Shown piece by piece: positions 21,660 to 33,199 of a DNA stretch of 64,000 nucleotides. The stretch spans positions 13,654,886 to 13,718,885 of the forward strand of contig OY987236.1 in assembly GCA_963920705.1 (NCBI GenBank), in the 5' to 3' direction. Position numbers and translations under genes: made by a program. The DNA comes from Odiellus spinosus. Its lineage: Eukaryota; Arthropoda; Arachnida; Opiliones; Phalangiidae. Below the pieces are notes generated by a model. The model did no database searches, was not told the DNA's origin, and saw only the letters and a program-made list of their open reading frames with translations. Position 1 is the first letter of the stretch, and the number at the start of each line of letters is the position of its first letter.

Positions 21660-22338
21660 ATCTCAAAAAAATATCTTGAAAGTTGCCCTTTAAACATAAA
21701 GTATTTCTCCAGGATAACTTTTTTTTTCAAACGCATTCTAGACTCCACTATTTTTCTGAAAGTGAAACCATTTTTTTTTTTTTCTTGGATTTAGGATAAA
21801 AATTGTCCTTCGACTTTTAAAAGGCATGGCTGTTCAATCTGATTTGGTTTGCAATAATAATATTATCCCAATTGAGATTTAACATTATGTGTTAATCCAC
21901 CCTAGCCTTTTTCTAATTCGCAAACCTCTTTTGAACGAAAGCGTATAACCCTTTTAAAGCAAACTTCGTTTTTTTGGGGCTTTAAAAACTCGAATGATAA
22001 GTGACCCAGATAACATTGAAAATATTCCCTTTTAACCCAAAATTCTCGTTTGATTCGAGATTCCCCCCGAGATTTCCCCATTTTTGGTGTATGAAGAAAA
22101 AAAAAATCTCTTTCCACGCCTCTTATAAGATTTTTATTCATAAAGTGTTGATGAATACAACCAATTGCTGGCCTCAATCGCTGTTTATCCTGTTTCTATT
22201 GCTTTAGCTTCATTCATAGGGTTGATACAAACGCGTTTATGGTAGTGTCATAGGTGAACAATCTTTTTCGACGACGTAGCAACGAAGTTGCAAAGTGTGT
22301 TTTTAAGCTATGTTCACATTAAGTACTGTTGAATGTTC
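21660..22338. other. Unassigned stretch
   Basis: Overlapping frames of 68 and 91 codons on opposite strands at 21902-22207 have no recognisable motif, and I treat them as chance. No repeat identified. Confidence 0.3.
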
Positions 22339-22455
22339 ACAAGGGTTCGTACAAACCTGGAAAACTTGGAAATCTCAAGGAAATTAATTAAAGGCTAAAA
22401 TTCAGGGAAATTTAAAAATATTAGTGAAATTCGGGGAAATTTGAGGTTTGGGTAT
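22339..22455. repeat. Fragment of family V
   Basis: GGGTTCGTACAAACCTGGAA and repeated TCAGGGAAATTT words match the element at 42244-42421. Only one end is clear. Confidence 0.45.
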
Positions 22456-22479
22456 ATAAGTTTGGTAAAATTTCAATAA

Positions 22480-23010
22480 AAGTATATATAAATTCGGGCC
22501 AATCATATTTTCTCTCCCTTCAACCATGGATTAATCAACCTCACAGGGATAATTCACTCCGGTACGATTTGCTATACTAGTAGTTGAAGATGTTTGTTTC
22601 AAACATGGCTGCCAGACATTTTATCCGGCCACTCAATTTAACCCCTTACCGATACAAATCCGGAAGTAATCTATGAGAGCATCGTCTGCTTTAGTTTTTT
22701 TTCCCTTCAATATTTCACCCCGTGTATCGGTAGCTAGAAACTTCCGGTGTAGACAATTTTTGTCACCAGGGTGCGATTCGAACAATCATTTTACCAGAGT
22801 GAATTATCCCTGTGAGGTTGATTAATCCATGCTTCAACAGTGCTTATAATGTCCTAACAATAAAAGAATAGTCCGTCGTTTCATGCCTAAGGTCTTGAAC
22901 CATCAAACCCCGGCCTATTCTATTACTATTACTGTTTTTCTGCTGGTAGGCATACGGTGATTCTAAAAATAAATTGAAAAGCTGCTCCATTTTTAGCAAA
23001 TAATAATAAA
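22480..23010. repeat. Rearranged family G copy hosting element N
   Basis: Left of N the sequence is inverted G (TAAATTCGGGCCAATCATAT), and it resumes right of N with AGTGCTTATAATGTCC. Further right (CCGTCGTTTCATGCC, CCCGGCCTATTCT, GGTGATTCTAAAAATAAATT) the orientation is forward, so the copy is scrambled. A 122-codon minus frame here is repeat-derived. Confidence 0.6.
22525..22831. mobile_element. MITE N, 7-bp target duplication
   Basis: A 307-bp element with inverted ends CATGGATTAATCAACCTCAC and its complement, continuing through AGGGATAATTCACTC. It is flanked by CTTCAAC (22518-22524, 22832-22838). Family G copies at 33.27 kb and 62.3 kb have a single TTTAACAGCGCTT at this position, confirming the empty site. 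No coding capacity. Confidence 0.88.
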
Positions 23011-23502
23011 TATTTGAAACAAAATGTCGAAATGTGAATGTGACTTTATAGTATACATGTTGAAACAAAATTATTTTGGAAGGGTGGGATAAGTAGTCCC
23101 TATTTTTGGGTATGAGATAATATCGAGAGAGGCACTCGAAAGTCGAAAAGTGTTCACACCAAGGCCTTATAGATTTTATTCGGAGTTCACTAGAATAGAT
23201 ACAGGACACCAAATTTCGCGTTCACTCTACTATGTTTATGATTGAGTGTTAGGAAAAACGTTTAAGACATTTTTTTTCTCCTTTTCCTTTATCCTTCAGT
23301 TTTAAAGATTTTCAGGATTATTCATAGTTCTTTCTGGAGCAATTTTTTTTTAAGCCAAGGCCCCACCCAATAGATATATTTGGTCTTACAGGAAGCAAGA
23401 AGAAACGAGACTATTTTCTTTTAAATGTTAAAGTTTGTTATGGAAAGTTTCAAGACATTAAATGGAGCCTGCATGAAGGAAAATCAAAAGCACTATTTAG
23501 TA
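23011..23502. other. Unassigned stretch
   Basis: No gene or repeat recognised apart from the adjoining G and M copies. Confidence 0.3.
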
Positions 23503-23510
23503 GATAAAAC

Positions 23511-23671
23511 CGAGGGGGTGACACTCGCGAACTCAGGTGTACAAAATTGGAGAACTCTTTGCACTATCAAAGCTGAACTCAGAGTTCATAAGAGTTCGAA
23601 CGCAATGCACTGTCGAAGCTGAATTCAGTGAACTCAGGTGTACAGCGAATTCAAGAGTGTCGGACCCCTTG
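23511..23671 (+). mobile_element. MITE M2, hAT-like, 8-bp duplication
   Basis: Ends CGAGGGGGTGACACTCGCGA and GTGTCGGACCCCTTG, flanked by GATAAAAC (23503-23510, 23672-23679). Inside, a block of roughly 60 bp (GCACTATCAAAGCTGAACTC to GAGTTCGAACGCAATGCACT) occurs about twice in tandem. 161 bp, no coding capacity. Confidence 0.9.
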
Positions 23672-23689
23672 GATAAAACCTATGCAAAG

Positions 23690-24312
23690 GTGTAAAAATT
23701 AGCCCTATATTAAAATACAAATGGCCGTAACTTTTCTCTGCGACCTTCTAGGCATAAACCGATTGCACCATTAGAAAGTAGACATTCCGAAGATTATTTT
23801 AAGATTGTAAAATTATTTTTCGCCACTCTGTAGAAATCGAGCAAAAAGTCCAAAAATGAGCCCTTTATTAAAATGCAAATGGCAATAACCTTTCTCTGCG
23901 ACCTTCTATGGATAAATCGATTGCACAATTAGAAAGTAGACATTCCCTAAATTATTTTAAAGTAGTAAAATCCTGCCTCACCACTAATTGAAAAGAGCAA
24001 CATTTCCTAAAATTAACCATATCTTAAAATGACTGTAACTTTTCTCTGCAACCTCCTGTGTACAAACCGATTGTACCAATAGAAAGTAGACATTCCGTAT
24101 ATTATTTTAAGATCATAAAATTATGTTTCGCCACTCGAAAAATGTTTCGCCACTCGATAGAAATCGAGCAAAAAGTCCAAAAATGAGCCCTAAAGTATTA
24201 AAATGAAAATGGCCGTAACTTTTCTCCGCGAACTTCTACGTATATGCTGATTAGAAAGTAGACCTTCTCTATATTATTTTGAAATAATAAAATCCTGCCT
24301 CGCCACCGATAA
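23690..24312. repeat. Satellite R, first array, about 4 units of 155-170 bp
   Basis: Each unit holds GCCCTATATTAAAATACAAA-like, GGCCGTAACTTTTCTCTGCG, ACCGATTGCACCATTAGAAA and TCGCCACTC words in the same order. The units are diverged from one another. A second array lies at 36684-37140. It abuts M2 directly. Confidence 0.9.
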
Positions 24313-24939
24313 TTTCATACTTTGTTTTTTTATTTCTTAGTTTCCTTCCGCCCAGTAAGCCAATCAGGTTTGAGGATATTTTAATGATTTCCCATAATGT
24401 TCTACCTATTCTTTAGTGGCAAAACTTGAACAATTTTATGCCTATTTCACTATTTAATGGTGCCAGTTTTCTCATGAGCCGAATTTTAAGCTGAGGGAAA
24501 GGCGAGCAGTTCAGTTCAGTTTTTAGTTCGGAAAAAAGATGCAATCTATTCATATATTGCTAACAATTTGGGAAAACCCAGCTTGTTCGGCTTTTAGCTC
24601 CCAACAGATCTTGACTTTTGCTGTCAGTTACTTTATGAAATATATACAAAGATAAGGGCGGGTATCTTTTGGGGCTGAATCTATAACGCTGAAAAAAAAA
24701 AAGGTTTTGAATGAAGGGACAGTTTTTAAGGAAATACGTAGCTTTTGCGTTTTAAAAAAATATGTTTATTTACCTTAGGAAGTTGCCTTTTATCTTTAAC
24801 CATCTTTTTATTGACTGGTTGACTCTAGAAAGCATTGAAAATCAAAGATTTTTTTTTGATTTTACTTTTTACGAAGTTGTCCAAGTGTTTCCCCGGGATA
24901 CGGGGAACTTGATTTGATATTTGTAAGAGTTAAAAGGAA
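24313..24939. other. Unassigned stretch
   Basis: A+T-rich and non-coding as far as I can see. Confidence 0.3.
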
Positions 24940-25413
24940 CTATATTTTTGGTTTTATCATACTTTAAAGACACCATATTCCAAATTTTAGACCTCTGGGT
25001 TGGCCGTTCTTAAAAAATTTCAAAACGAAAATGTCAAATATGTAGGTCATTTTTTCCGATATATGACGTAGCCTAGTTTACTTCTGGGTCGCAATTAACG
25101 ATAATTTTGGTATGAAAGGTTGGATTTTTGGATTAAGTACCTTTACGAATAAGGATGCGCGAAAGCGTCTTATCACGTGAGAATCAATTGTAAGCTCTAC
25201 AACAGCCACGCGACCATATTGATGACGTAGTATTGCGGAAATCGTTTATTTTAAAAATCCAAATATATATTCGATTTTAAAATACGTATTTGTACTGTTG
25301 CAGTAATTTATTTTCAATGACATACATATTTTGAATCGATTTTCAACGATATATATGAAAAAGCTACTCAATTTCCATTTGTAGTTCATGAAAAATCCGT
25401 CACAGCGTCACTT
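24940..25413 (+). mobile_element. Family H element, nearly full right part
   Basis: Reads GGTTTTATCATACTTTAAAG, CGCAATTAACGATAATTTTG, GCGCGAAAGCGTCTTATCAC, ATATTGATGACGTAGTATTG and ends CCGTCACAGCGTCACTTTAA. The TTAA edge with the inverse of the left end seen at 50717 (AGTGAGTCTGTCAC) marks it as a TTAA-inserting DNA element without a transposase. Confidence 0.75.
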
Positions 25414-26251
25414 TAAGGTTATATAATTTTAATAGGATATCAGGCTTATGGACGATCATATAGTCAGGGCCAGTGAACTCTTTTCTTTCACGTTTTTATT
25501 TAGTTTTAAAGGGATAATGAACCCGAAGACTCCGAAAGCAAAATCAGTTGTTAATTTGTATTTACCCCGAAGACAAATTTTGAAGTACTGTGAGTTTAAG
25601 CCCGCTTTATTGAAATTAAATACGGCCCGAAACTCATTCTATGGAAAAAAAATTACAGCTAGCCAATAATTATTTCATAATTTGAAATTAATTTTAAACT
25701 TGCTTGGAAATTAGGCTTAACACAGATTCATGCATGGTTAGATATATAGCCTATTAAGCCTAGTTCAATTTAAAATTCGAGCCAAATTCATAAACACTGA
25801 GCTAGACACCATTTTTTTCGAAATTTCAAACCCTTATCCAAGTAAATAAAATTCAAACTAAATATTAATTGGTTTGATTTGTTTCTTTACTAACGAATTA
25901 GACCTGTTTTAACGTCGAGAAATTGTTTACAGATTGTTTTATGCCCTGCTTCATTATTCCTTTAGGGTTAGGGTCAAAACTAGATTGAACATTAACGCAT
26001 GGATGAATGAGTTACTCTGGGATACGCTCGAGTGTTCCAAAGGGAATGTTTTTCAGTAGTTCCATCTGTGATGAAGCGAAAATACCAAATATGTGCAATA
26101 CAAAATTTTACCTCAATAATATTAAAGGGAACCTGATATGAAAGCAAAATTACAATTTTGTAGATAGCAATAATAGTCCCTTTATTCAGTGTAACAATTT
26201 TTATTCGACCCCTTAACTATGGTAATTATAGTCAGTGTTTTACCTCTTAAC
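25414..26251. other. Unassigned stretch
   Basis: A 73-codon frame at 25448-25669 has no known motif. No repeat family recognised. Confidence 0.3.
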
Positions 26252-26255
26252 TTAA

Positions 26256-27051
26256 AGGTAAAGGCAACCCAACTTTAAAAGTACTTCCATTGGAAAGAGC
26301 ATGCTTAAAAACCTACAAATCAAGACACATTATAGTGATTTAAGTCTTGGTTAATTTATAAATATAATTTTAAAACCGAAATTTACGTTCCTAGAAGAAC
26401 GCCATATTTGCTTCCCGGCATTTCGAGTTTTAAAAATAAGGATCCGCTTCAATGATTGGCCTTTAAGTCACCCAATAAAGATTCGCGAAACGAAGGCCAT
26501 TCGAGTCGGCTGCAGTCGGATCGTCTGTTCGTAACTTCGTAAGAAGACCCGTAATTTTGTGATTTCTAACTTTCTACAAAAACATGCCTAATTGCGTAAT
26601 TAATGAATGCAGTTTAGTTCTTACCTTCTAATTCTTCAAATCAACTTAAGACTCGGTTAATACCTATTACTGACTACTACTAGCTCAGCTGGCCGACCGA
26701 CCTTCGGGTTAGTGTTCGCGCGCGGGATCCTTCCGAAGTAGCCTATGTTTCGGCCCGGCATATCTTATTTGACTCTAAAGAAATTGAGCGCGCTTATACC
26801 CGCATCTATTTTCAGCTAGAGTCAAGTGACTTTAGGTGAGAAATAAACCAATCGGCGAAGCCGATCCTCAGCAGGCATCGAAAGGGTATGAAAAAACTAA
26901 AATGGCGTTCACTAGAGATCACTTTTTGCTTATAATAAACGTAAATATCTTAATATCTACGAACTATTAAATTTTTTGCGATATGATATTAGTCGTTTTA
27001 ATATACGCTCTATAATTTAAGACACACTTTTTTTTATCCCGGTCTGTACCT
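26256..27051 (+). mobile_element. TTAA element U, Kolobok-like remnant
   Basis: TTAA copies at 26252-26255 and 27052-27055 flank ends AGGTAAAGGCAACC and (complement of) AGGTACAGACC, which match at most positions. The 796 bp in between include a promoter-like G+C-richer part and a short frame with a THAP-like start (26584). Kolobok transposons use TTAA and some carry a THAP domain, so a broken or internally deleted Kolobok is my favoured reading; piggyBac also uses TTAA. Confidence 0.4.
26584..26631 (+). pseudogene. THAP-like N-terminal peptide inside element U
   Basis: ATG opens MPNCVINEC and a few more codons before a stop (16 codons in all). Cys at 4 and 9 give the CX4C spacing that begins THAP zinc fingers such as human THAP1. 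No His or later Cys follows in frame. It may be a first exon whose partner exons are deleted, or a coincidence of nine residues. Confidence 0.2.
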
Positions 27052-27336
27052 TTAACGTATATAGTCCACCCTAAACCTTTTCAAGTAGAAATGTATATTA
27101 GTGCCAATCAAGTTTCACTTTCCCGAACCGTCATCTCTAGATGGAGCAAATGTTTTTGGAGCACTGTGAAAATCGTGACATTAGTTTAAGTCTTTAAGAT
27201 GCTAATTCTCGTAAAACAAAAACATGTGCCGTCCCTTAACTGTTGATTGCTCCTTCCTTTTGTTCTACATCACATTCGTCATCCGAAACTTCTTCATTTT
27301 AATCTATTAAATGAGCATTATCCGCTAAAAGTGGCG
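27052..27336. other. Short unassigned stretch
   Basis: Lies between element U and MITE M3. No gene, repeat or motif is recognised. Confidence 0.3.
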
Positions 27337-27344
27337 TTTCTGTT

Positions 27345-27490
27345 CGAGGGGGCAGACACTCTCGAAATCAGGTGTAAAAATTTTTGAACTCTTTGCCCTA
27401 TCAAAGCTGAACTCAAAGAGTTCGTAAGAGTCCGAACTCAATACACTGTCAATGCTGTGTACAGCGAATTCAAGAGTGTCTGACCCCTCG
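27345..27490 (+). mobile_element. MITE M3, hAT-like
   Basis: Ends CGAGGGGGCAGACACTC and GAGTGTCTGACCCCTCG. Flanks TTTCTGTT and GTTCTGTT agree at 7 of 8 positions, in line with the perfect 8-bp duplications of M2 and M4. 146 bp. Confidence 0.88.
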
Positions 27491-27498
27491 GTTCTGTT

Positions 27499-28249
27499 AC
27501 GGTTCAAATTCTGTACATTTTAGGCATTTAGCTGCTTAAGAAGGCGTGATCTTATTGGATATAATATTACTCCCTCAGGTTGCCGTTCTAAATACTTATA
27601 ACTTGGAGCCTAAAAAGCTACGATTTTGACCTATTAAAGCCATCGGGAAAAAATGGGAATGTTTTAAGTACATTATTTGGACCAAGAAAAACTGTTCCCT
27701 TATATAATCCCTTCAATGTTTACTATACCACGATGTTTTGTCACCGTGAGTAATTATCAAACCCCTTAAAATAGCTTGATATTTGATTTTCCTTTCGTAA
27801 GCTTTCGACTACCCCCTCCCTTTTAAAATCAAGTATTTAAAATGACCCAATTTGACTTCTAAATTTACACACCTTCTCTCAAACTTTTCTTTTTTTTTTT
27901 TCCTTTTTAATGAGTGTCGTAGCGGGAAAACATTCTATGGCGTAATAATATTTAATGATAAATTTCATAAGGAAAAGTGGTATAGTTATTTTCCGGTCGA
28001 CGTACAGGCTAGGTGCAGTCGATTTCATTTTTGACTTCAGCCGACCAATAAAACGAAACCTTTTCAATGTATAAAATTTGGGTAAATATATCTGATAGGG
28101 ATAAAGAAATTCAGAATCCGATCTCTCTTGGAAGCAATTTGCGTGGGATGTTTGGAAGACAAAGAGTTAAGACTAGACAATAAAACAAAAAGGAATGAAA
28201 TCTTAAAGGCTTAGTTATCCACTATTTTATTTTTAATTTCGCGCCGTCT
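27499..28249. other. Unassigned stretch
   Basis: Short overlapping frames of about 60 codons at 27852-28067 on both strands are chance-level. Nothing else recognised. Confidence 0.3.
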
Positions 28250-28450
28250 TTTTCGTAAATGTACTAAATCTAGAAAGTCCTACCTTTCATACTAAATTTG
28301 TCGTTAATTAGGATCCAGAAATAAACTATGTCATACATATATGACCTTTATATTTTTGACAAATTCATTTTGAAGAATCTTAAGATCTCGTCAACCCAGT
28401 GGTATAAAATTCTGAATATGGCATTTTAATAGTGTAATGAAACTAAAATA
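28250..28450 (-). mobile_element. Family H fragment, inverted
   Basis: GCCGTCTTTTTCGTAAATGT, AAAGTCCTACCTTTCATAC and CAGAAATAAACTATGTCATA are the inverse of the H middle. It shows the uninterrupted GTCGTTAATTAGGATCC site that family A occupies in the duplicated segment. Confidence 0.7.
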
Positions 28451-29090
28451 TATTTAATAAATAAGCAGGATCACTTCAAAGCATTCAACCAGAAAATTTT
28501 GATAGTCAAAATCCGAAATTAATTTTCAAGAGACCAATCTTTTAAAACTAATTTTAAATAAATTTTCACTAACCCTTTAAAATGTAAAAGGCACTATGGG
28601 GTTTTATCATTCTTCTTTCCATTCCGTCCTTTTAGGCAAATTGCGTCGAGATCTGGCAGCTTGCCTCTAATCAATCAAGCATTCGGGCTAGAACAGTTTG
28701 CCGCTGACCCCCCGACCCCTGTCTAGCTCTATTTTATAGATACTGTAGTTGTTTCCAATCTATTGCTTCTACCATACAAAACCGGGGAAAAAATTGAACG
28801 GATAGGTCTCTTATCCTAAAATTGTGAGGAGTTGGAAATGAAGTGTAGCAAGATATTAACTATAACGCGTCTGCGTGGCGGCAAACAAAAGTTTTTAATA
28901 TCTAGCTATAGTATTGTCTTTCCATAATGCTACCTCTCATTTTTGATTGATAGTTTTATACTAATTTTGTGACATTTCACCCTTTCATCTATTCATAGAC
29001 GGCTCGCGTGCTTGTCAAAATTAAATTATAATTGAGTTCATAAGCCAATATTTGAGTCCGAATAAGAAAACCATAATCTTTTAAAGTGAG
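28451..29090. other. Unassigned stretch
   Basis: No gene or repeat identified. A C-rich word (GACCCCCCGACCCCTG) lies at about 28707-28722. Confidence 0.3.
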
Positions 29091-29094
29091 GTTG

Positions 29095-30095
29095 TAACGG
29101 ATTTTTAATGAAACTGAGTAGCATTTTCGGTAAGATCGTTGAAAAACGATTCAAAATAAATATGCAATGTCACCTAAGCCTCGTTCATACTTGAAGGCAA
29201 AATCGGTTCCAAAACCAGTACGAAGCGTTTTCCGTTTTCCCTGGTTCACTCGCTGACAAGACGGTTCGCGGCCGTTCGCCATGGTTCGACTTAAGCCAAG
29301 GCTTAGCGTCGTTTTAAAAAATGCCCAGAATTTAAAATTTTTAAATAATTATCTCAAACTAATTAGTAAATCGTGTTTGTAACTCATTGGTTAGTAATTT
29401 TTGATAGAAACTATATATAACTATATAGAGCCCACAGCTGATTCTCGCGCGTTCTTACATGTGATAAGGTCGCTTTCACGCGTCCTTTTTCGTAAAAGTA
29501 CTTAAAGGGAGAATTCAACCTAAAACAAGTGATTTTTTTGTATCGATTCATTATCGTTTAAATAGTCCTAATCCAACAGTAAAAAAAATTAAAAACAAAT
29601 ATTAAATTAGAAATTTACCATCAAAATAGGCTTAGCTGGATTCATGGAAATCACCTGAACTCCTCATAAGGACTAGCGACGAATGACATTGATCGATGGC
29701 TCTTATATGGGGAATGCAGGATCGCCACGATCAATGTCATTTGGTCGCTAGTCCTTATACGGGGAGTTAAGATATCCATGAATCCAGCTAAGCCTATTTT
29801 AATGGTACGTTTTAAATTTATTTCTAGTTTAATATTTGTTTGTAATTTTTTTTTACTGTTGAATTAGGACAATTTAAACGATAATCAATCGATAGGTTGA
29901 ATTCTCCCTTTATTCCAGTAAGTCCTACCTTTCGTGTGAAAATTATCGATAATTACGTTCCAAAAAATAAACTACGTCATAGATTTATATAAACTTTGAC
30001 ATTTTAATTTTGAAGTTTCTTAAGAACTCCTCAACCCAAAGGTATACAATTTTGAATATGTCGTTTTAATAATGTGATAAAACTAAAAATACAAG
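29095..30095 (-). mobile_element. Family H element, inverted, interrupted by E and A
   Basis: Begins at TTAA with AGTGAGGTTGTAACGG and AGCATTTTCGGTAAGATCG. It is broken by an E-like arm at about 29168-29320 (CTCGTTCATACTTGAAGG). H resumes before 29440, is split by a family A element at 29506-29909, and continues GTCCTACCTTTCGTGTGAAA to about 30095. Confidence 0.7.
29506..29909. mobile_element. Family A element inserted in H
   Basis: TTAA at 29502 then AGGGAGAATTCAACC; long arms through CTAATCCAACAGTAAAAA and ATTCATGGAAATCACCTG; right end AATTCTCCCT followed by TTAT. The uninterrupted H copy near 43620 reads AGTACTTTTACG and GATTAAGTAC on its own strand, so the target was the TTAA of GTACTTAATCCAG. 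The 404-bp element is a double hairpin with no coding capacity. Confidence 0.9.
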
Positions 30096-30865
30096 GCTGT
30101 ATGCAATTTTATCTCTAGACCGTCTGCAAAAATGTTCTCAAAGTATTTTAAATCCTTTTCATAAATCCAAATGATTTATATCTTTCCCACTGTCCTTGAA
30201 TCCGAAACCAATTGAACTAATACCTAAAATGGTTTGTTTTTTGTGCCCTGGTCGTAACCCATATCCATTCTCGATGAATTTTCCATCGCTGCATCGTGTG
30301 TAATACTTCATATATGCAATAACTTGAACTGACATACCATTCGTCTATTGAGTTAGAGGGAATAGAATTAAACCCCAGAGATACGAGCAATTATTAAATT
30401 ACTAGTTACTGTATTTCTCCTGGGCTGCTTTTTCGTTGTATTACATCTAATCGAGTTGACGAATATCGAAATCTTGAGTCTTAGCAATAATGTTTATGCG
30501 AAGCAGCCCTCGAACTTGTATAGCTCTCGTTTTTATCGAAATCCCTCTGCCATAAAATCGCCAAGCGATCCCAAAAAAAAAAGCCAAGGTTGAACCTCTT
30601 CTGCTTTATCTATTATTCGTCTTCGTTCGTTCTCTGATATAGAAGAAATATATTGAAAGGCATGTGGAAAGATGTTTAGGGGTAATGATTTCAGAGAGAA
30701 TATGTCTCCCCACGTTTCTTTGTATATTGGTTTAAATTCAATGGGGAAAAAAAATATATAGCAGGCTATATACGAGACCATAAGTGATCATCTCCAAGTT
30801 ACGCAGGTTGGATTGAAGATAAGAATGAGGTGTAAAGTTTAATTTAAAATTGGAGAATAAATCGA
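30096..30865. other. Unassigned stretch
   Basis: An 82-codon minus frame at 30533-30781 has no known motif. No repeat family recognised. Confidence 0.3.
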
Positions 30866-31065
30866 ACAGCTTTTGAATTTATTTTCGGAATCGCCATGCC
30901 AAAAAACTTATTCTGGAATTTTTAGATACGTTTTTGGAGTATAAATTAATTTCTAAAGTTAATTTTTAATAAAAGTAAATATAAATTCTGGCCAATCATA
31001 TTATTTTAGCCACCAACAATGCTTGTAATGTCCTTACATAAATTAATGTGCCGGCGTTTGACGGC
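30866..31065 (-). repeat. Family G repeat, inverted
   Basis: GAATTTATTTTCGGAATCGC, TTAATTTCTAAAGTTAATTT, GGCCAATCATATTATTTTAG and GTTTGACGG match G in reverse. It ends just before the CpG-richer stretch with the CCAAT box. Confidence 0.65.
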
Positions 31066-31252
31066 CACAGTCTTGCGTATATGTCATACATTGAATCAGT
31101 TTTTTACACAAATTCTATTTGTATTGACGAATTGACGGATCTGCTCCTCACTCTATCTCTAGCTCTCGTACACCGGTTACTATGGGAAACGCGTCAAGTC
31201 TCGAAGCGTGAGGGGAAGGGTTACCGCTTAGTTTGTCTCTCTCGTCATAGCT

Positions 31253-31347
31253 TAGCCAATCAGAATAGGATCAGAATGGGAACTACGTTAGCGACATCTC
31301 TTAACAGATAGGCGCGTAAAGAGTGTACCCCATGGCGCGCTGCCCCA
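31253..31347 (+). promoter_or_regulatory. CCAAT box with candidate start exon and donor
   Basis: TTAGCCAATCAGAA near 31254-31267 is a perfect NF-Y type CCAAT box. About 70 bp downstream an ATG (31332) opens MARCP and meets a donor at 31348 (CCCCA|GTAAGT, phase 1). The surrounding 200 bp is CpG-richer than its neighbours. The coding part is only 16 bases, so this is a suggestion rather than a gene call. An 87-codon frame at 31048-31311 overlaps the promoter part. Confidence 0.28.
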
Positions 31348-31353
31348 GTAAGT

Positions 31354-32190
31354 TCCTCTTCAATTTCGAATTCGTCTATTGCATTGAGAAATAGATAAGA
31401 CCGTCGTTTTAACTTCTAGGGACATAGTTAAAAATTAACTTATGACGTGACGCGTGATAAAAATGATTTGCTCATGAAAGAATTTTTCGAGGGCTCGAGA
31501 CTTAAGTCTGGAGATCGGATGCCCTCATAAATCATTTTAACGTCCACCTACGGAAGTTAATTGCGTATTTATCGTTTGCTCGGCATAGGCAGTGAGCGCT
31601 TTTTCTCTTCCGACTCTTATACACGTAAACCCCAGTTTAGTGGCGTCATTTAGGAAAATTATTATAATTAAGGTTACTACCATATATTATAACCCTTATA
31701 CTCGCGTTTCCGTTAAATTTCAAATATCTAGTTTTATCCGTATGATCTTTAACATTGTATGTCAATCCGCCTCAACTTTAGTTCTTTGCTAAACTTCTTT
31801 TGAAGAAAAATAAAGTCCCTATAGCCTTACGCAAACATTACTCGCTATATTTTTTTTTCTGACTGTGAAAAAATGAACCTGGACAGGATGGTTAGGCATA
31901 TTTCTTCGCGTAATAAGCTTTTGGGGTTAATGGTGAATGTGGTGAGTGTTTTTTGTTCTAGATAAATATTTGCGTTCTTATAACCTCATATTTCTTATTA
32001 AAATTATTCCAGACAGTTCTTTAATCCCTTTGTTTTTGCGTGATGCTGAAACTAAATTCTAATTACAATATTTTATAAAGTTTTTAGCATTTGATCTTCC
32101 ATTCCTAAATAATTTTAAATCAGTCCGGTATATTATGATTGGTTTCCTCATTTATTATGTCAGTGTGACGTAAATGAAAATATTTTCTAT
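31354..32190. other. Unassigned stretch
   Basis: No exon or repeat recognised; a 66-codon frame at 31592-31792 is unremarkable. Confidence 0.3.
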
Positions 32191-32194
32191 CCTA

Positions 32195-32714
32195 CAGGGT
32201 GGTTCAGATAAAAAAAACACAATAGCATCTATGGAGGACTAAAATTAACATTGAGCGATTGCTAATCAAATTTATTTTTCAAAAATCTCTCTTTCAAGTT
32301 TGAAGAAATGAATTAGCTTAAAGGGACAATGCAACCTAACAACAAATAATGTTTTATCGATTCCTTATGGTTTAAATAGGCCGAATCCAACAGTAAACGA
32401 AAATTACAAACAAATATTAAACCAGAAATAAATTTAAAACTTACCATAAAAATAGCCTTAGGTGGGTCCATGGAGGTCACCTGAACTCCCCGTATAATGT
32501 CATTGGCCTCTAGTATTTATACCGGGAGTTCAGGTGATTTCTATGAATCCAGCTAAGGCTATTTTCCGGGTAAATTTATTTCTAGTTTAATATTTGTTTT
32601 TTAATTTTACTGTGGATAAAAATCACTTTTTAGGTTTCATTATCCGTTTAACAGGCACCAATGGCAATTTTACATCTCCATTGAAGTTAGAGTTTTTTGA
32701 TTTCAACCACCCTG
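32195..32714. mobile_element. Element T (Tc1/mariner-like ends) with nested A
   Basis: CAGGGTGGTTCAGATAAAAA on the left pairs with TTGATTTCAACCACCCTG on the right, next to TA on each side. A family A copy sits inside at a TTAA. Without A, T is a MITE of about 190 bp. Confidence 0.65.
32322..32647. mobile_element. Family A element nested in T
   Basis: TTAA copies at 32318-32321 and 32648-32651 flank AGGGACAATGCAACCTAAC and a right end GGTTTCATTATCCG. The middle carries ACTCCCCGTATAATGTCATT and its inverted partner. 326 bp. Confidence 0.88.
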
Positions 32715-33199
32715 TGTAGTGCGTCTGACCTTGGCGAATGTTATTTTCATTGAATTAAAATTAAACTAATTGATCGCTGATGCGTTGTATATGTTTGTCC
32801 AGCTTTTTGACACGTGAAAATGTAATATTTTGAAAAGACCTTTGCCATATTTTGGCGCCGAAACTACTCGGCTAACGGCACCATAATTTATCAACTTATG
32901 GAAACGTAATTAATTAAAGGATAGTTCGCAGAAAAGTAAATGTGAAAAAAGTTTTCTTTGACGTCGTTTCTCAAGTGCCTTGAGTTTCATTAATTCTAAA
33001 CTATTATCTAAAACTAAGCGGAGATAATTTTAGTCAAGTTATATTCGTTGGATTTTTAATTTACTGTAAGGCTATTTTCTTAGTTAAAATAATTATTTTA
33101 ACAATCTCACAACACACTTTTTTAACTAAGTATAAAATTATAAATTTAAAACAGTATGTCATGGAACAATTAAGCTAATTAATAATAAATTCTAACGAA
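32715..33199. other. Unassigned stretch
   Basis: A+T-rich, nothing recognised. Confidence 0.3.

Noticed and set aside
22844-23212. 122-codon minus-strand frame
   Set aside because: It overlaps the scrambled G repeat and has background composition.
26674-26742. tRNA-like stretch with a good A box (TAGCTCAGCTGG)
   Set aside because: The acceptor halves pair at 6 of 7 positions, but the D and T arms do not form and the B box (GTGTTCGCG) is poor. A decayed tRNA-derived SINE cannot be excluded, but I cannot support it.
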